Shown here piece by piece: positions 43,243-53,004 of a stretch of DNA of 64,000 bases (position 1 is the stretch's first letter; each line of letters opens with the position of its first letter). Below the pieces are notes generated by a model. That model worked only from the letters and a program-made list of their open reading frames with translations, searched no databases and was not told the DNA's origin. Source of the DNA: Mobilicoccus caccae (GTDB lineage: Bacteria; Actinomycetota; Actinomycetes; Actinomycetales; Dermatophilaceae). The DNA is taken from the NCBI RefSeq assembly GCF_030161635.1, contig NZ_BSUO01000001.1:3143199-3207198 (forward strand). The letters run 5' to 3'. Made by a program: the position numbers and the translations under genes.

Positions 43243-44098
43243 CCGCGGCCTCGCCCGGCGCCGCTTCCGCCGGCCGGCTCGCGACGGCCTTGCCTGCGCT
43301 GCGGGACTTGCGCATCGCGGTGACGATGACGACGACCAGGATCGCCAGGGAGATCCACAGCGAGTAGCGGGCGATGACCTCGACGACCTGCACCACGGGC
43401 TCGCCGATGCTGTAGCCCAGGTAGAGCCACGTCGCCTGCACCACGGCCGCGGCCAGGAGATCGACGACGAAGATCTTGCGGAACGAGGCGCCCGAGACAC
43501 CGAGGACGGCGAAGACGATGCCCTTGGGGATCGGCAGCACGGGGATGTTGCTGATGATGATCGCGAGGACCGAGTACCGGCGGGCCAGCGACTCGGCGCG
43601 CGCGGCCTGCTTGGCCCGGCGCTTGGAGTCGCCGATGAGGCTCTGGACGAAGAAGTCCCCCCACAGGTGACCGGCCCACCAAAACAACAGGTCGAGCTTG
43701 ATGAGGCTGAGGGTGGCGATGACGAACGCCGTGATGACGACCGTCATGCTCGTCGCATCGGTCCCGAACAGGGCCCCGATGGTGACGAGCGCGGAACGGC
43801 TGCCCGACAGGCCGGCCAGGACCAGCGGGTTGTATCCGAGGAGGATCGGCCGCGCGAGCATGACGCCGATGCCGTACACACCGCTGATCGCCAGCAGGGT
43901 GAGGCAGATGTAATCGGCCCGGTCGGGCGTGTAGTCCTCGGGCCAGATACTCGGCTGCGCGGGTGTCGACCTCGTGGCGCCCGTCTGGGTGGAGGACGTC
44001 GAAGGCGTGGACGATGCAGCCGCCGCCGACGTCGGTCCGGCGGGCCCCTGCCCCGGATCGGGCGTGGGCCGGGTCGGGCGGTCCTCGTCGTCGGTCAC
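43226..44098 (-). CDS. VTT-domain (DedA-like) membrane protein 2
   Basis: 290 residues, same family as the gene downstream: LSGSRSALVTIGALFG, FWWAGHLWGDFFVQSLIGDSK, SNIPVLPIPKGIVFAVLGVSG. A 65-residue Ser/Thr/Pro-rich cytoplasmic N-terminal tail precedes helix 1, and a short basic tail (RKSRSAGKAVASRP) ends it. Tandem VTT paralogues may form a hetero-oligomer. The GTG at VTDDEDRPTRP was chosen; no strong ribosome site is seen, so the start is uncertain by about 11 codons. Confidence 0.8.
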   Translation of the reverse strand: MTDDEDRPTRPTPDPGQGPAGPTSAAAASSTPSTSSTQTGATRSTPAQPSIWPEDYTPDRADYICLTLLAISGVYGIGVMLARPILLGYNPLVLAGLSGSRSALVTIGALFGTDATSMTVVITAFVIATLSLIKLDLLFWWAGHLWGDFFVQSLIGDSKRRAKQAARAESLARRYSVLAIIISNIPVLPIPKGIVFAVLGVSGASFRKIFVVDLLAAAVVQATWLYLGYSIGEPVVQVVEVIARYSLWISLAILVVVIVTAMRKSRSAGKAVASRPAEAAPGEAAGEQRD

Positions 44099-44140
44099 GC
44101 CCCTCAGCGTAGGGCACCGCGGAGGACGCACCCTGAACGA

Positions 44141-44174
44141 CGAAGGGCTCCCGGCCGAAGCCGGGAGCCCTTCG
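44141..44174. terminator. Hairpin terminator after the cold-shock gene
   Basis: A perfect 15-base stem (CGAAGGGCTCCCGGC with its complement) closed by a CGAA tetraloop. It lies 16 bases past the minus-strand cold-shock gene stop and upstream of the VTT genes. Confidence 0.85.
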
Positions 44175-44190
44175 CGAAGGTCTGACGAGG

Positions 44191-44394
44191 TCAGAGAGGA
44201 CGGACGTCGTCCGCCTGCGGGCCCTTGGGGCCCTGCGTGACCTCGAACTCGACGCGCTGCGCCTCTTCGAGGGAACGGTAACCGCTGGACTGGATGGCCG
44301 AGTAGTGAACGAACACGTCGGGGCCACCTCCGTCCTGCGCGATGAAGCCGAAGCCCTTCTCAGCGTTGAACCACTTGACGGTGCCCTGTGCCAT
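44191..44394 (-). CDS. cspA: Cold-shock protein
   Basis: 67-residue single-stranded nucleic acid binding protein. Begins [18 protein letters not shown] (RNP1) and has DVFVHYSAI (RNP2), then [17 protein letters not shown]. Typical actinobacterial CspA length. It is read from the minus strand, with about 370 bases to the next gene, so a long untranslated leader is possible but I see no clear cold-box motif. Confidence 0.96.
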   Translation of the reverse strand: MAQGTVKWFNAEKGFGFIAQDGGGPDVFVHYSAIQSSGYRSLEEAQRVEFEVTQGPKGPQADDVRPL

Positions 44395-44766
44395 GGGGAA
44401 TACAACTCTCTACTGGTGTGGCGATGGAGCCCGCACTTCGCGAGATCCTGGCTGCCGCACGACCCCTGTTCGAGCGGAACACGAGGGCACGTCTTCGCCG
44501 AAACGAAGCCCGTGCATCGGCGATCCGTAGCTTTACTGCGAGGAACTGCACTTGCAACCGCGATCACGTTAGCACGGTCGAACGGCGTTGAGCAGGGGTC
44601 GAACGGCATTGCTTCGGAGGCCGTCCGATGTCACGAATGGCCTGGCCAGGGCACCGATGGCCCTCGAAATGACCACCCTTCGGACTTGGCATGGCCACAG
44701 GCTGACACCCGCGTGAACACGCGGTGACTCCGGCCGTCGTGGACCCCGTGACGCCGGGGTTGCGTC
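44395..44766. other. Intergenic region upstream of cspA
   Basis: 372 bases between the minus-strand cspA start and the 3' end of the LacI-type gene. No frame has a convincing start and family signal. The cspA promoter and leader must lie here. Confidence 0.4.
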
Positions 44767-45768
44767 TCAGCTCCCGCACCCGCACGAACGACGGTGGGTG
44801 ATCTCCCCGTTGATCCGCAGAGTCTGGGGGCGGCGTCGGGATCGGACAGCCGTCGGGCGAGCAGTTGCACGGCGCGCGCCCCCATCGCGAACGTCGGCTG
44901 GGCGATGGCGGTGAGCCCCGGGCTGCACAGATCGCCCCAGGGCGGGTCGTCGAAGCAGACCAGCGCGACGTCGTCGGGCACGGTGCGTCCCATCTCCTGT
45001 AGCGCCCGCAGGGAACCCATCGTCATGGCGTCGTTGCCGATGAACACCCCCGTGGGGGCTCGCGCCGGGTGAGCAGCATCCGCATCGCCTTGCGGCCGCC
45101 GTTGTCGGTCGATTCGCCGTTGACGACCAGACCCTCGTCGACGGGGATGCCCTTGGCGGCCATCGCGGCGCGGAATCCGGCCACGCGTTCGTCGGTCGTC
45201 GACAGACCCGCCCTGCCCGCCATGCACGCGACGCGGGTGTGCCCGCGCGAGATGAGGTGCTCCACCAGCGTGGCCGTGGCCCGCTCGTTCTCGACACCGA
45301 CCTGATCGACGGAGGCCCGCTGCAGGCGGTCGACGAGGACACACGGCACCTGGTGGTCACGGATCACCCGAGCGGCTCCCCCGAGCCAGCCCGAGGTGGG
45401 CGACACGAGCAGCCCACGGATGTGGTGGGCGACGAGGTTGGCCACGACCTCACGCTCCCGCTCGGGATCGTCGGAGGTGTCGGACACCAACACGGCGAGG
45501 TTCTGCCGCCGCGCCTCCCCTCGATACCGGCCAGGAGCTCCTGGTGGAAGGGGTTGCCCGACAGGGGCACGGCGACCCCGACCGTGACCGTCGTGCCGGC
45601 CGCCAGCGACCGGGCCACCGGGTGGTGGGTGAAGCCGAGGCGATCCATGACCGCCAGCACCCGTTGCCGCGTCTGCTCCGCGACCGGGCGCGTGCCGTTG
45701 ATGACGTGCGAGACAGTGCTGACGGAGACTCCCGCCTCCTTGGCCACCATCGTCATCGTCACCGGCAT
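44767..45768 (-). CDS. LacI-family transcriptional regulator, three apparent frameshifts
   Basis: About 334 residues when restored. The helix-turn-helix is MTMVAKEAGVSVSTVSHVINGTR (residues 4-26), followed by the periplasmic-binding-like effector domain (GVAVPLSGNPFHQELLAGIE, NLAVLVSDTSDDPERE, GVFIGNDAMTMG, VALVCFDDPPWGDLCSPGLTAI) and an end HRRSCGCGS. Breaks occur at C4 45517-45520, at the paired G5/C5 runs 45047-45058, and at G5 44826-44830; each is repaired by one base. Three homopolymer errors in one kilobase point to assembly error. The palindrome TTGCGCAA 12 bases upstream suits autoregulation. Sugar ligand and targets are unknown; it is not next to the sugar operon. Confidence 0.78.
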
Positions 45769-45779
45769 GTCTCCGATTC

Positions 45780-45787
45780 TTGCGCAA
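45780..45787. promoter_or_regulatory. Candidate LacI-family operator
   Basis: TTGCGCAA, within the near-palindrome TCTTGCGCAAAGA, has the central CG common to operators of this family and lies 12 bases before the ATG. Confidence 0.4.
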
Positions 45788-45936
45788 AGAGGGCTCTAGG
45801 TCCGGCTTTCGGCCCTGGGCGAAACCGGGAGGACTCCGACATCGGCCCTCCCCGGGTGATGCCGCACGCGAGATCCATGCGCCTCCTTCGGCCCCCCGAC
45901 CGGTACCGTGGACCCGCCGGTGCATCGCGCCGGCGA

Positions 45937-46023
45937 GGAGGGCTCGCATAGTGGCCTAGTGCGGCGGTCTTGAAAACCGCTATGTCGGCAACGGCATCGT
46001 GGGTTCGAATCCCACGCCCTCCG
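45937..46023 (+). tRNA. tRNA-Ser (anticodon TGA)
   Basis: Class II tRNA. Acceptor GGAGGGC with GCCCTCC, anticodon TGA in CTTGAAA (45971-45973), long variable arm, T arm GTGGGTTCGAATCCCAC. No encoded CCA. Reads UCA and UCG-type codons. Confidence 0.95.
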
Positions 46024-46130
46024 CCGCGATCACGCCCCAGAGGCCGCTGCACCCGGGTGGCCCCGCCTCGGTAGGCGAGCCGCCAACTCACCCCGTAAAG
46101 TCGTCCTGAGTCGACGAAAGGGTTGTATCC

Positions 46131-46457
46131 ATGAAGCTCAAGCTCACCTTCCTGGCCGGCACGGCCGTGGGATACGTGCTCGGCACCCGCGCCGGGCGTG
46201 ACCGCTACGACGAGATGAAGAAGCAGGCCGACGCCCTCTGGCACGACCCACGCGTGCAGGAGAAGGTCTCCCAGGCCGGCGACACCGTCAAGGAGAAGGC
46301 CCCCGAGATGGGCGCCAAGCTCAGCGCCGCCGCCGGATCCGCCGCCTCCGCCGCCAAGGACAAGGTCAGCGGCCAGGGCGACAAGGACTCCGGTCTCATC
46401 GGCGAAGAGTCCGGTAGCGACTACACGCCGCGGGAAACCAAGGTCCAGAGCTCGTGA
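46131..46457 (+). CDS. YtxH-like small membrane-associated protein
   Basis: 108 residues. One N-terminal helix with the conserved LTFLAGTAVGYVLGTRAGRDRYDE motif (residues 4-27), followed by an Ala/Lys/Asp-rich helical stretch that would form a coiled coil (AKLSAAAGSAASAAKDKVSG). Members are common and uncharacterised in actinobacteria, and are linked to stress in firmicutes. The stop overlaps the GTG of the next small gene by 4 bases. Confidence 0.8.
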   Translation: MKLKLTFLAGTAVGYVLGTRAGRDRYDEMKKQADALWHDPRVQEKVSQAGDTVKEKAPEMGAKLSAAAGSAASAAKDKVSGQGDKDSGLIGEESGSDYTPRETKVQSS

Positions 46458-46630
46458 CCGACCCGGGCGACACCGACGAGCGGGCGGTGCTCCTCCCCGA
46501 GGAGCAGGCCGCCGGGAGCGACGCCCCGGAGCAGCAGGCCGAGGCCATCCTCGCCGAGTCCGAGGAACGCACCGAGAACGAAGCGGTCGGCATCCGTGAG
46601 GACAACGTCGCCTCCGAGTCCGACGGCTGA
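46454..46630 (+). CDS. Small acidic protein, unknown function
   Basis: 58 residues, GTG start overlapping the YtxH-like stop (GTGA). Very acidic (Glu/Asp about one third), with a helical middle EQQAEAILAESEERTENEA. No transmembrane part and no known domain. Coupled translation to the membrane-linked protein suggests they work together, but this is inference. A strong hairpin follows. Confidence 0.65.
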   Translation: MTDPGDTDERAVLLPEEQAAGSDAPEQQAEAILAESEERTENEAVGIREDNVASESDG

Positions 46631-46652
46631 ACCCGCCCCGACGGAACAGCCC

Positions 46653-46690
46653 GAGAGGGCCCCACGATCAGATGATCGTGAGGCCCTCTC
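46653..46690. terminator. Bidirectional hairpin terminator
   Basis: GAGAGGGCC...CACGATCA pairs with TGATCGTG...GGCCCTCTC with one mismatch and a 2-base loop region. It lies between the small acidic gene (+) and cysE (-). Confidence 0.8.
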
Positions 46691-46713
46691 GTCACGCCGG
46701 GCGGGTCAGCCGG

Positions 46714-47493
46714 TCAGATCCACAGGGCCGGCTCGGCGAACATCGCCTCGTACGGGTCCTCGCGGTCGGCCAGAGCACGGTGACGCGCCGGGATGCCCGT
46801 CGCCACGTGGTTGCCGGGGACGTCCTTGACGACCACGGAGTTCGCGCCGATCTGCGCCCCGTCCCCGAGCTCGACGGCACCGAGGATCTTGGCGCCGGCA
46901 CCGACGGTGATGCCGTTGCCGAGCGTGGGGTGCCGCTTGCCCTTGTTCAGGGTTCGACCGCCCAGGGTGACCCCGTGGTACAGCATGACGTCGTCACCGA
47001 CCTCGGCGGTCTCGCCGATGACGACACCCATCCCGTGATCGATGAAAAAACGGCGACCGATGGTGGCACCGGGGTGGATCTCCACGCCCGTCGCGGTGCG
47101 CGCCACGTTGGACAGCACCCGCGCGGGCAGACGCAGACCCTCCTTCTGCCACATCGAGTGCGCCACCCGGTGCGCCCAGATCGCATGCAACCCGGGCGAG
47201 ACGACGGCCATCTGCGCCCGCGAGGTAGCCGCCGGGTCGCGCTCGACGGCGGCGTCGAGGTCCTCCAGCACCCGATCCCGCGCACGCACCCACCACGGCC
47301 GGCGGCTCTCGGCCAGACGCTTCTCCTCGTCGTGCTCGTGCTCGTGCCGGCACCGGATCCCGACACACAGGTGGTCGGCGTCCGGCGGGGCATCGGTGTG
47401 CGCGGCGTCCTCGCGCGAGCGCCCGCCCGCGACGAGCCGAAGGCCGGGCAACGCGTTGCGCGCTGCTCCGACGACGGAACTTGCCTGTGACAT
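46714..47493 (-). CDS. cysE: Serine O-acetyltransferase
   Basis: First committed step of cysteine synthesis: acetyl-CoA plus serine to O-acetylserine. 259 residues. The catalytic core starts near [18 protein letters not shown] and includes [44 protein letters not shown] and the left-handed beta-helix hexapeptide repeats ending [21 protein letters not shown]. EpsC-type relatives are about 170-200 residues; here an unusual 70-residue N-terminal segment with a His/Glu run ([11 protein letters not shown]) precedes the core. A GTG at 47289 is a possible shorter start, but the first ATG has a ribosome site. It lies 47 bases after cysK and is probably co-transcribed. Confidence 0.9.
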   Translation of the reverse strand: MSQASSVVGAARNALPGLRLVAGGRSREDAAHTDAPPDADHLCVGIRCRHEHEHDEEKRLAESRRPWWVRARDRVLEDLDAAVERDPAATSRAQMAVVSPGLHAIWAHRVAHSMWQKEGLRLPARVLSNVARTATGVEIHPGATIGRRFFIDHGMGVVIGETAEVGDDVMLYHGVTLGGRTLNKGKRHPTLGNGITVGAGAKILGAVELGDGAQIGANSVVVKDVPGNHVATGIPARHRALADREDPYEAMFAEPALWI

Positions 47494-47540
47494 GGTCTCG
47501 TCCTCTGGTCGGGGTCGGGTGGGTGCGGAGGTGGCGGCGG

Positions 47541-48476
47541 TCAGTCGCGCAGACCGTCGAAGAGCACCGTGGACAGGTAGCGCTCGCCGAAGGAGGGGAT
47601 GATGACGACGATCGTCTTGCCCTTGTTCTCGGGACGCTGCGCCACCTGCTGGGCGGCGGCGAGGGCCGCACCGGAGGACAGACCGACCAGCAGACCCTCC
47701 TGCGTCGCGGCCTTGCGCGCGAACTCGACGGAGGCGTCGATGTCGATGTCGAGCACCTCGTCGTAGATGTCGGTGTCGAGGATCTCGGGCACGAAGTTGG
47801 CGCCGATGCCCTGGATCTTGTGCGGACCGGGCTTGCCGCCGTTGAGGATCGGCGACTCCTTGGGCTCGACGGCCACGAGCTTGACCTCGGGCTTGCGCTC
47901 CTTGAGCACGCGACCGACGCCGGTGATCGTGCCGCCGGTACCGATTCCGGCGATGACGATGTCGACCTCGCCGTCGGTGTCCTTCCAGATCTCCTCCGCC
48001 GTGGTCTGGGCGTGGATCCGGGGGTTGGCCTCGTTGGCGAACTGACGGGCGAGGATGCCACCGCGCTCCGCGGCGATCTGCTCGGCCTTCTCCACCGCAC
48101 CGCGCATGCCCTCGGCACCGGGGGTGAGCACCAGCTCGGCGCCGAACGCGCGCAGCAGCGCCTTGCGCTCGGCGCTCATCGTCTCGGGCATGGCCAGCAC
48201 GACGTCGTACCCGCGGGCAGCGCCGACCATCGCGAGCGCGATCCCGGTGTTGCCGCTGGTCGCCTCGACGATGGTGCCGCCGGGCTTGAGCTCACCCGAG
48301 GCCTCCGCGGCGTCGACGATGGCCACACCGATGCGGTCCTTCACCGAGTTCGCCGGGTTGTAGAACTCGAGCTTGGCCGCCACGATCGTCGAGTCGTCGA
48401 CCCCCTGCAGGGCGCGCTTGACGCGGACGAGCGGCGTGTTGCCGATGAGCTTGGTGACGTCGTCATGAATGGGCAC
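47541..48476 (-). CDS. cysK: Cysteine synthase A (O-acetylserine sulfhydrylase)
   Basis: PLP enzyme making cysteine from O-acetylserine and sulfide. 311 residues, normal. PLP lysine in [11 protein letters not shown] (about residue 46), the substrate loop [10 protein letters not shown] (about 71), the phosphate-binding GTGGTITG (about 178) and the C-terminal SSGAALAAA (about 267). Pairs with the serine acetyltransferase gene downstream and uses the sulfide produced by the assimilation operon at 14-22 kb. Confidence 0.96.
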   Translation of the reverse strand: MPIHDDVTKLIGNTPLVRVKRALQGVDDSTIVAAKLEFYNPANSVKDRIGVAIVDAAEASGELKPGGTIVEATSGNTGIALAMVGAARGYDVVLAMPETMSAERKALLRAFGAELVLTPGAEGMRGAVEKAEQIAAERGGILARQFANEANPRIHAQTTAEEIWKDTDGEVDIVIAGIGTGGTITGVGRVLKERKPEVKLVAVEPKESPILNGGKPGPHKIQGIGANFVPEILDTDIYDEVLDIDIDASVEFARKAATQEGLLVGLSSGAALAAAQQVAQRPENKGKTIVVIIPSFGERYLSTVLFDGLRD

Positions 48477-48881
48477 TGATGGAGCCTTCCGTCGAGTCTG
48501 AAGAGTGGGCGTCGCGGGCCGACCATGTTTCCGACGGTTCTTCGGACGGTCCGCACGGCCCGGGCGGTCCCGGGCGCATCGACGTTGGCAACACTCCGGG
48601 ACTTATCGATATTCCAACACTCGATTATGGTCGCGGCGCCTCGGCCACCCGCGCCCGGCATCCGCGATACGAGACACGGGTCGGGGCGTGGGTCGACCGC
48701 GGGGCGTGACGCCGCTCACAGGTCCGGTTACCCGCAAGTCACTTGACGGACGGCGAACCACCACGTCGCTGCGGGAACCGGACGCACCGGACAGGCCCGC
48801 CGCAGGGTGAATCGACCCGCGACAAGGGTTGCTCACCACGTGAGGACCGCATTTCGCCATCTGAGTTCGTATCATTTGCCC
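48477..48881. other. Intergenic region upstream of cysK and the Fe-S protein gene
   Basis: 405 bases between divergent genes. CAACACTC occurs at 48589-48596 and again at 48615-48622, 26 bases apart, near AT-rich sequence (TTATCGATATTCCAAC) that could hold the cysK promoter on the minus strand. No protein-coding frame is supported. Confidence 0.45.
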
Positions 48882-51800
48882 ATGTCAGCCCCGCTGCCCA
48901 TGTCGGCCCTGCAGATCACGGCGATCGGCCTCTGTCTCGTCATCCCGACGATCGGATGGGTCCTGCTCTTCCGGCAGGTCTACCGGTACACGTCCCTCTA
49001 TCGAACGGGCGCACCGGATCGCAGCCGCACCGACCGGCCGGCGACACGCACGGCCACGCTGCTCCGTGAGTTCCTCGGGCACACGCGCATGGCGCGGCTC
49101 CCGGTGGTCGCGATCGCCCACTGGTTCACCGCACTGGGCTTCCTGGTGCTCTTCTCGACGCTGGTCAACGCGTTCTTCCAGCTCGTCTGGCCCGAGTTCG
49201 CGCTGCCGATCATCGGCCACTTCCCCCGTACGAGTGGCTCATCGAGATCCTCGCCTGGGGCACCATGATCGGCATCGTCGCGCTCATCGCGATCCGCCAG
49301 AAGAACCACCCGCGCAGCGCGGCCGGCGAGCAGGGGCGTCGCAGCCGCTTCTTCGGATCCAACTGGGGCCAGGCCTACTTCGTCGAGATCATCATCCTGC
49401 TGGTCACGATCTGCATCATCTCGCTGCGGAGCCAGGAGGCCGCTCTCTACCGGTACACCGACCCGGACATGAACCTCCTGCTGCACTTCCCGCTGACCTA
49501 CTGGCTGAGCTTCATCTGGTCGCCGTTGTCGGAGGAGTGGCTGCGGGAGTCGATCATCGTCGTCGCGGCGATCAAGATCCTCGTGTCGTTCACCTGGATG
49601 ATCGTCGTCTCGCTCACCCCGACGATGGGTGTGGCCTGGCACCGGTTCCTCGCGTTCTTCAACATCTGGTTCAAGCGTCACGCCGACGGCCGCACCTCCC
49701 TCGGTGCGTTGCAGCCCATGCAGGTGAACGGGCAGGCCGTCACGGCCGAGAACCTCGAAGAGATCATGGAGGCCGCCGAGGAGGAGACCGAGGACGAGGA
49801 CGAGCCGGCCCTCTCGATGGGCGCCGGCCACGTGAAGGACTTCACGTGGAAGCAGATGCTCGACTTCTCCACCTGCACCGAGTGCGGCCGCTGCCAGAGT
49901 CAGTGCCCGGCGTGGAACACCGACAAGCCGCTGTCGCCGAAGATGCTCATGATGACCCTTCGCGACCACGCGAACGAGATGGCGCCGTGGCTGCGCGCCT
50001 CCGCCGAGGATCGCCGGGGTCTGCCCGAACACACCCGCAAGCTCGCCGAGGTGCCGCTCGTCGGCGCCACCGGGTACGAGTCGGATCACCCGCTCGGCGC
50101 CTACGACGCCCTCGGGCCCGACGCGATCATCGACTCCGACGTGCTCTGGTCGTGCACGACCTGCGGCGCCTGCGTCGAGCAGTGCCCCGTCGACATCGAG
50201 CACGTCGACGCCATCGTCGACATGCGTCGCCACCAGGTGCTCATCGAGTCCGCGTTCCCCGCCGAGTTCGGTGGGCTGTTCAAGAACCTGGAGTCCAAGC
50301 AGAACCCGTGGGGCATGGCGCCCAAGATGCGCCTCGACTGGGCCAAGGGGCTCGAGTTCGACATCCCGGTCGTCGGTGTCGACGTCGAGGACCTCGGCGA
50401 TGTCGACTACCTCTTCTGGGTGGGCTGTGCGGGCGCGTTCGAGGACCGGGCCAAGAAGACGACGCGCGCGGTGGCGGAGCTGCTGCACGAGGCCGACGTG
50501 TCGTTCGCGGTGCTCGGTGAGGGCGAGGCCTGCACCGGCGACTCCGCCCGACGGGCCGGCAACGAGATCCTCTACCAGATGCTCGCGGCGCAGAACGTCG
50601 AGATGCTCAACGAGGTCGGGGCGAAGAAGATCGTCGTCACCTGCGCGCACTGCTTCAACACGCTGCGCAACGAATACCCGCAGAACGGTGGGCAGTACGA
50701 GGTGCTGCACCACACGCAGCTCCTCAACCGCCTCGTCCGCGAGAAGCGGCTCGTGCCGGTCTCACGGCCCGAGGAACACCCGGGTCTGTCGACGGCCAAG
50801 AAGGTCCAGTCCACGGCCGCCACGGTCACCTACCACGACCCCTGCTACCTCGGCCGGCACAACGACGTGTACGCGCCGCCGCGCGAGCTCATCGGCGCGC
50901 TGCCGGGCGTCGAGCTGCGTGAGATGCCGCGGCACGGCATGAAGTCGTTCTGCTGTGGCGCCGGTGGTGCCCGCATGTGGGCCGAGGAGAACCTCGGCAC
51001 CCGGGTCAACCTCAACCGCACCGCGGAGGCCGTCGAGACCGGCGCCGACCGGATCGCGGTCGGCTGCCCCTTCTGTCGCGTCATGCTCACCGACGGCCTG
51101 ACCGCCATGCAGTCGGAGGACACCGCCCGCGAGGAGGTCGAGGTCGTCGACGTCGCGCAGATGCTGCTGGCCGCCGTCCGTCGCGGTGAGACGCCCGACG
51201 AGTCCGACGTCGACACTCCCGACGCCGCCGGACAGACGGGCACGGCCGCCGCGTCGGCCCCCGCCGAGGACGTCGAGGCCGCGAAGGAGGAGGCTGCCGA
51301 GGGCGGTTCGCCCGAGGTCGAGACCTCCGACGCGACCGCGAAGGCCGCCGACGAGGCCCGCGCGGAGCAGGCGACCGAACCCGCCCCCGCCGAGCAGGAA
51401 CAGCCGGCCCAGGCTCCCGCGAAGGGCGGCAAGATGTCGGCCGCCGACGCGCTGGCGATGATGCAGGCTCAGGGCTCTCAGAGCGACGACGCCGACACGA
51501 AGGCCCCCGAGGCCACGGCCGAGGCGACCCCGGCGGCGGAGACCACCGCGTCCCAGCCGGCTGCGGCCACGTCGGAGGCCGCCGAGGCGCCCAAGGCCGA
51601 GATGCCCAAGGGCAAGATGTCGGCCGCCGACGCCCTCGCCATGATGGGTGGGGCCGCTGCTGGTACCGCCCAGACGCCGGAGAAGAAGGACGCGGCGCCC
51701 GAGCCCACGGCGGAGGCGACCACTCCCGCAGACGCGGACGCGCAGGCAGGGCAGAGCTCCGCTCCCGCGGCTCCGGCTCCCAAGGCGGAGATGCCCAAGG

Positions 51801-52846
51801 GCAAGATGTCCGCCGCCGACGCCCTCGCGATGATGCAGGCCCAGGCGCCCGCCGCCGAGCCCGAAGCGCAGAAGGCGGCACCGACGGCATCCGCCACCCA
51901 GGAGGAGCCGGCCAAGACCGTTGCCGACGACGCCGCGTCCACTCCCGAGGCGGCACCTGCCGTGCAGGACACGACGCCGACACCTTCGACGACCGAGCCG
52001 GCGGCGGAACCTGCCGCGCAGAAGTCCGCAGCCACACCGGCTCCGGCGGCACGCAAGGCGCCGGTGGAGATGCCCAAGGGCAAGATGTCGGCCTCCGAGG
52101 CCCTGGCGATGATGCAGGCCCAGGCCCCGGCTGCCACATCCGAACCGGACGCGGCGGCCGACACCGCACCGGCCGAGGCCGAGCCTGTCGACACGGCACC
52201 GGCCGACACTGCTCCGGCTTCCGAGCCGGAGACGCAGGCCGCTGCTCCCGAGTCGGCCGCAGCGCCGGAGCCCGAGCCCGAGCCGGTCGCCACGGAGTCC
52301 GCCACGACCGACGAGGCCGAGGCGCGACCGCAGCCGACCACCGAGACGACCGCCGCGAGCGCTCCGGCGACGTGCCAGCCGGCCGTCACGCAGAGCGCTC
52401 CCGCGAAGCCTGCACCGACGAAGCGGGTGGAGATGCCGAGCGGCAGGATGTCCGCCTCGGAGGCGCTGGCCCTCCTCGGCGGCATGGCCGCCCCGGCAGC
52501 GGACGAGCCGGAGGCACCGGCGCAGCCGGAGGCCGAGGCCACCCCGTCCGCGCAGCCGGAGACGGCGCAGGCCCCGACCGAGGACGCGTCGACCGAGACG
52601 ACCCCGGCGTCCGCGGCGACGGTGACGACGGAACCGGCGGCACCGGCAGAGACCGAGACCCCGGCGGCCTCACCCACCCCGGAGGCGGCACCGGCACCCG
52701 AAGCCGCATCCGACGGTGACGCACCGAAGGCTCCGGCATCCGCGCCGGCCAGGGTCGACACCGGCGCATGGGCACGTCTGCAGGAGGCGGCGGGAGGCAA
52801 GCCGATCGCCGCGTCCGAGGCGCTGAAGATCCTCGGCGGGTCATAG
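48882..52846 (+). CDS. Membrane (Fe-S) heterodisulfide reductase-like oxidoreductase with repeat tail, apparent frameshift
   Basis: About 1,321 residues when restored. N-terminal part (about 1-255): five or six membrane helices of the haem b-binding NarI/HdrE type. Middle part (about 300-760): two [4Fe-4S] motifs, CTECGRCQSQCP and CTTCGACVEQCP, then two cysteine-rich CCG domains (TCAHCFNTL, DPCYLGRHN, FCCGAGGARMW, GCPFCRVMLTD), as in HdrD and the actinobacterial Rv0338c type. The last 560 residues are Ala/Pro/Glu-rich with five copies of a MSAADALAMM motif and a sixth variant. The frame breaks in C5 at 49223-49227; one C joins IGHFP to PYEWLIEILAWG. Likely moves electrons between the quinone pool and a thiol or flavoprotein partner. 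Confidence 0.85.
51431..52843 (+). repeat. Coding repeats of a KMSAADALAMM motif
   Basis: Copies start at 51431, 51614, 51803, 52082 and 52445 (GRMSASEALALLGG), with a last variant IAASEALKILGG at 52804. Copies 2-5 are preceded by EMPKG or EMPSG. Spacers are 60-120 residues of Ala/Pro/Glu-rich sequence. Confidence 0.85.
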
Positions 52847-52861
52847 CTCTCGTCCACCTCG

Positions 52862-52925
52862 AACCCGGAGGGTGGCGTTGACATCGGAGGCACTGGCATC
52901 CGGTCTCAGCGCCACCCTCCGGGTT
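52862..52925 (+). terminator. Hairpin terminator after the Fe-S protein gene
   Basis: A perfect 16-base stem (52862-52877 with 52910-52925) with a 32-base loop, followed by TTTT-rich sequence. It lies 16 bases after the stop codon. Confidence 0.8.
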
Positions 52926-53004
52926 TTCCGTTGTCCGGCAGCAGGTGTTTTCGCTCCCGGCCGACGGGGAATAGGAGCAGGAGACACCGAGCCGGAAGGG
53001 GCCG

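Noticed and set aside
44767..45768. LacI gene as a decayed pseudogene
   Set aside because: All three breaks fall in C/G runs and the protein between them is fully conserved, which argues against real decay.
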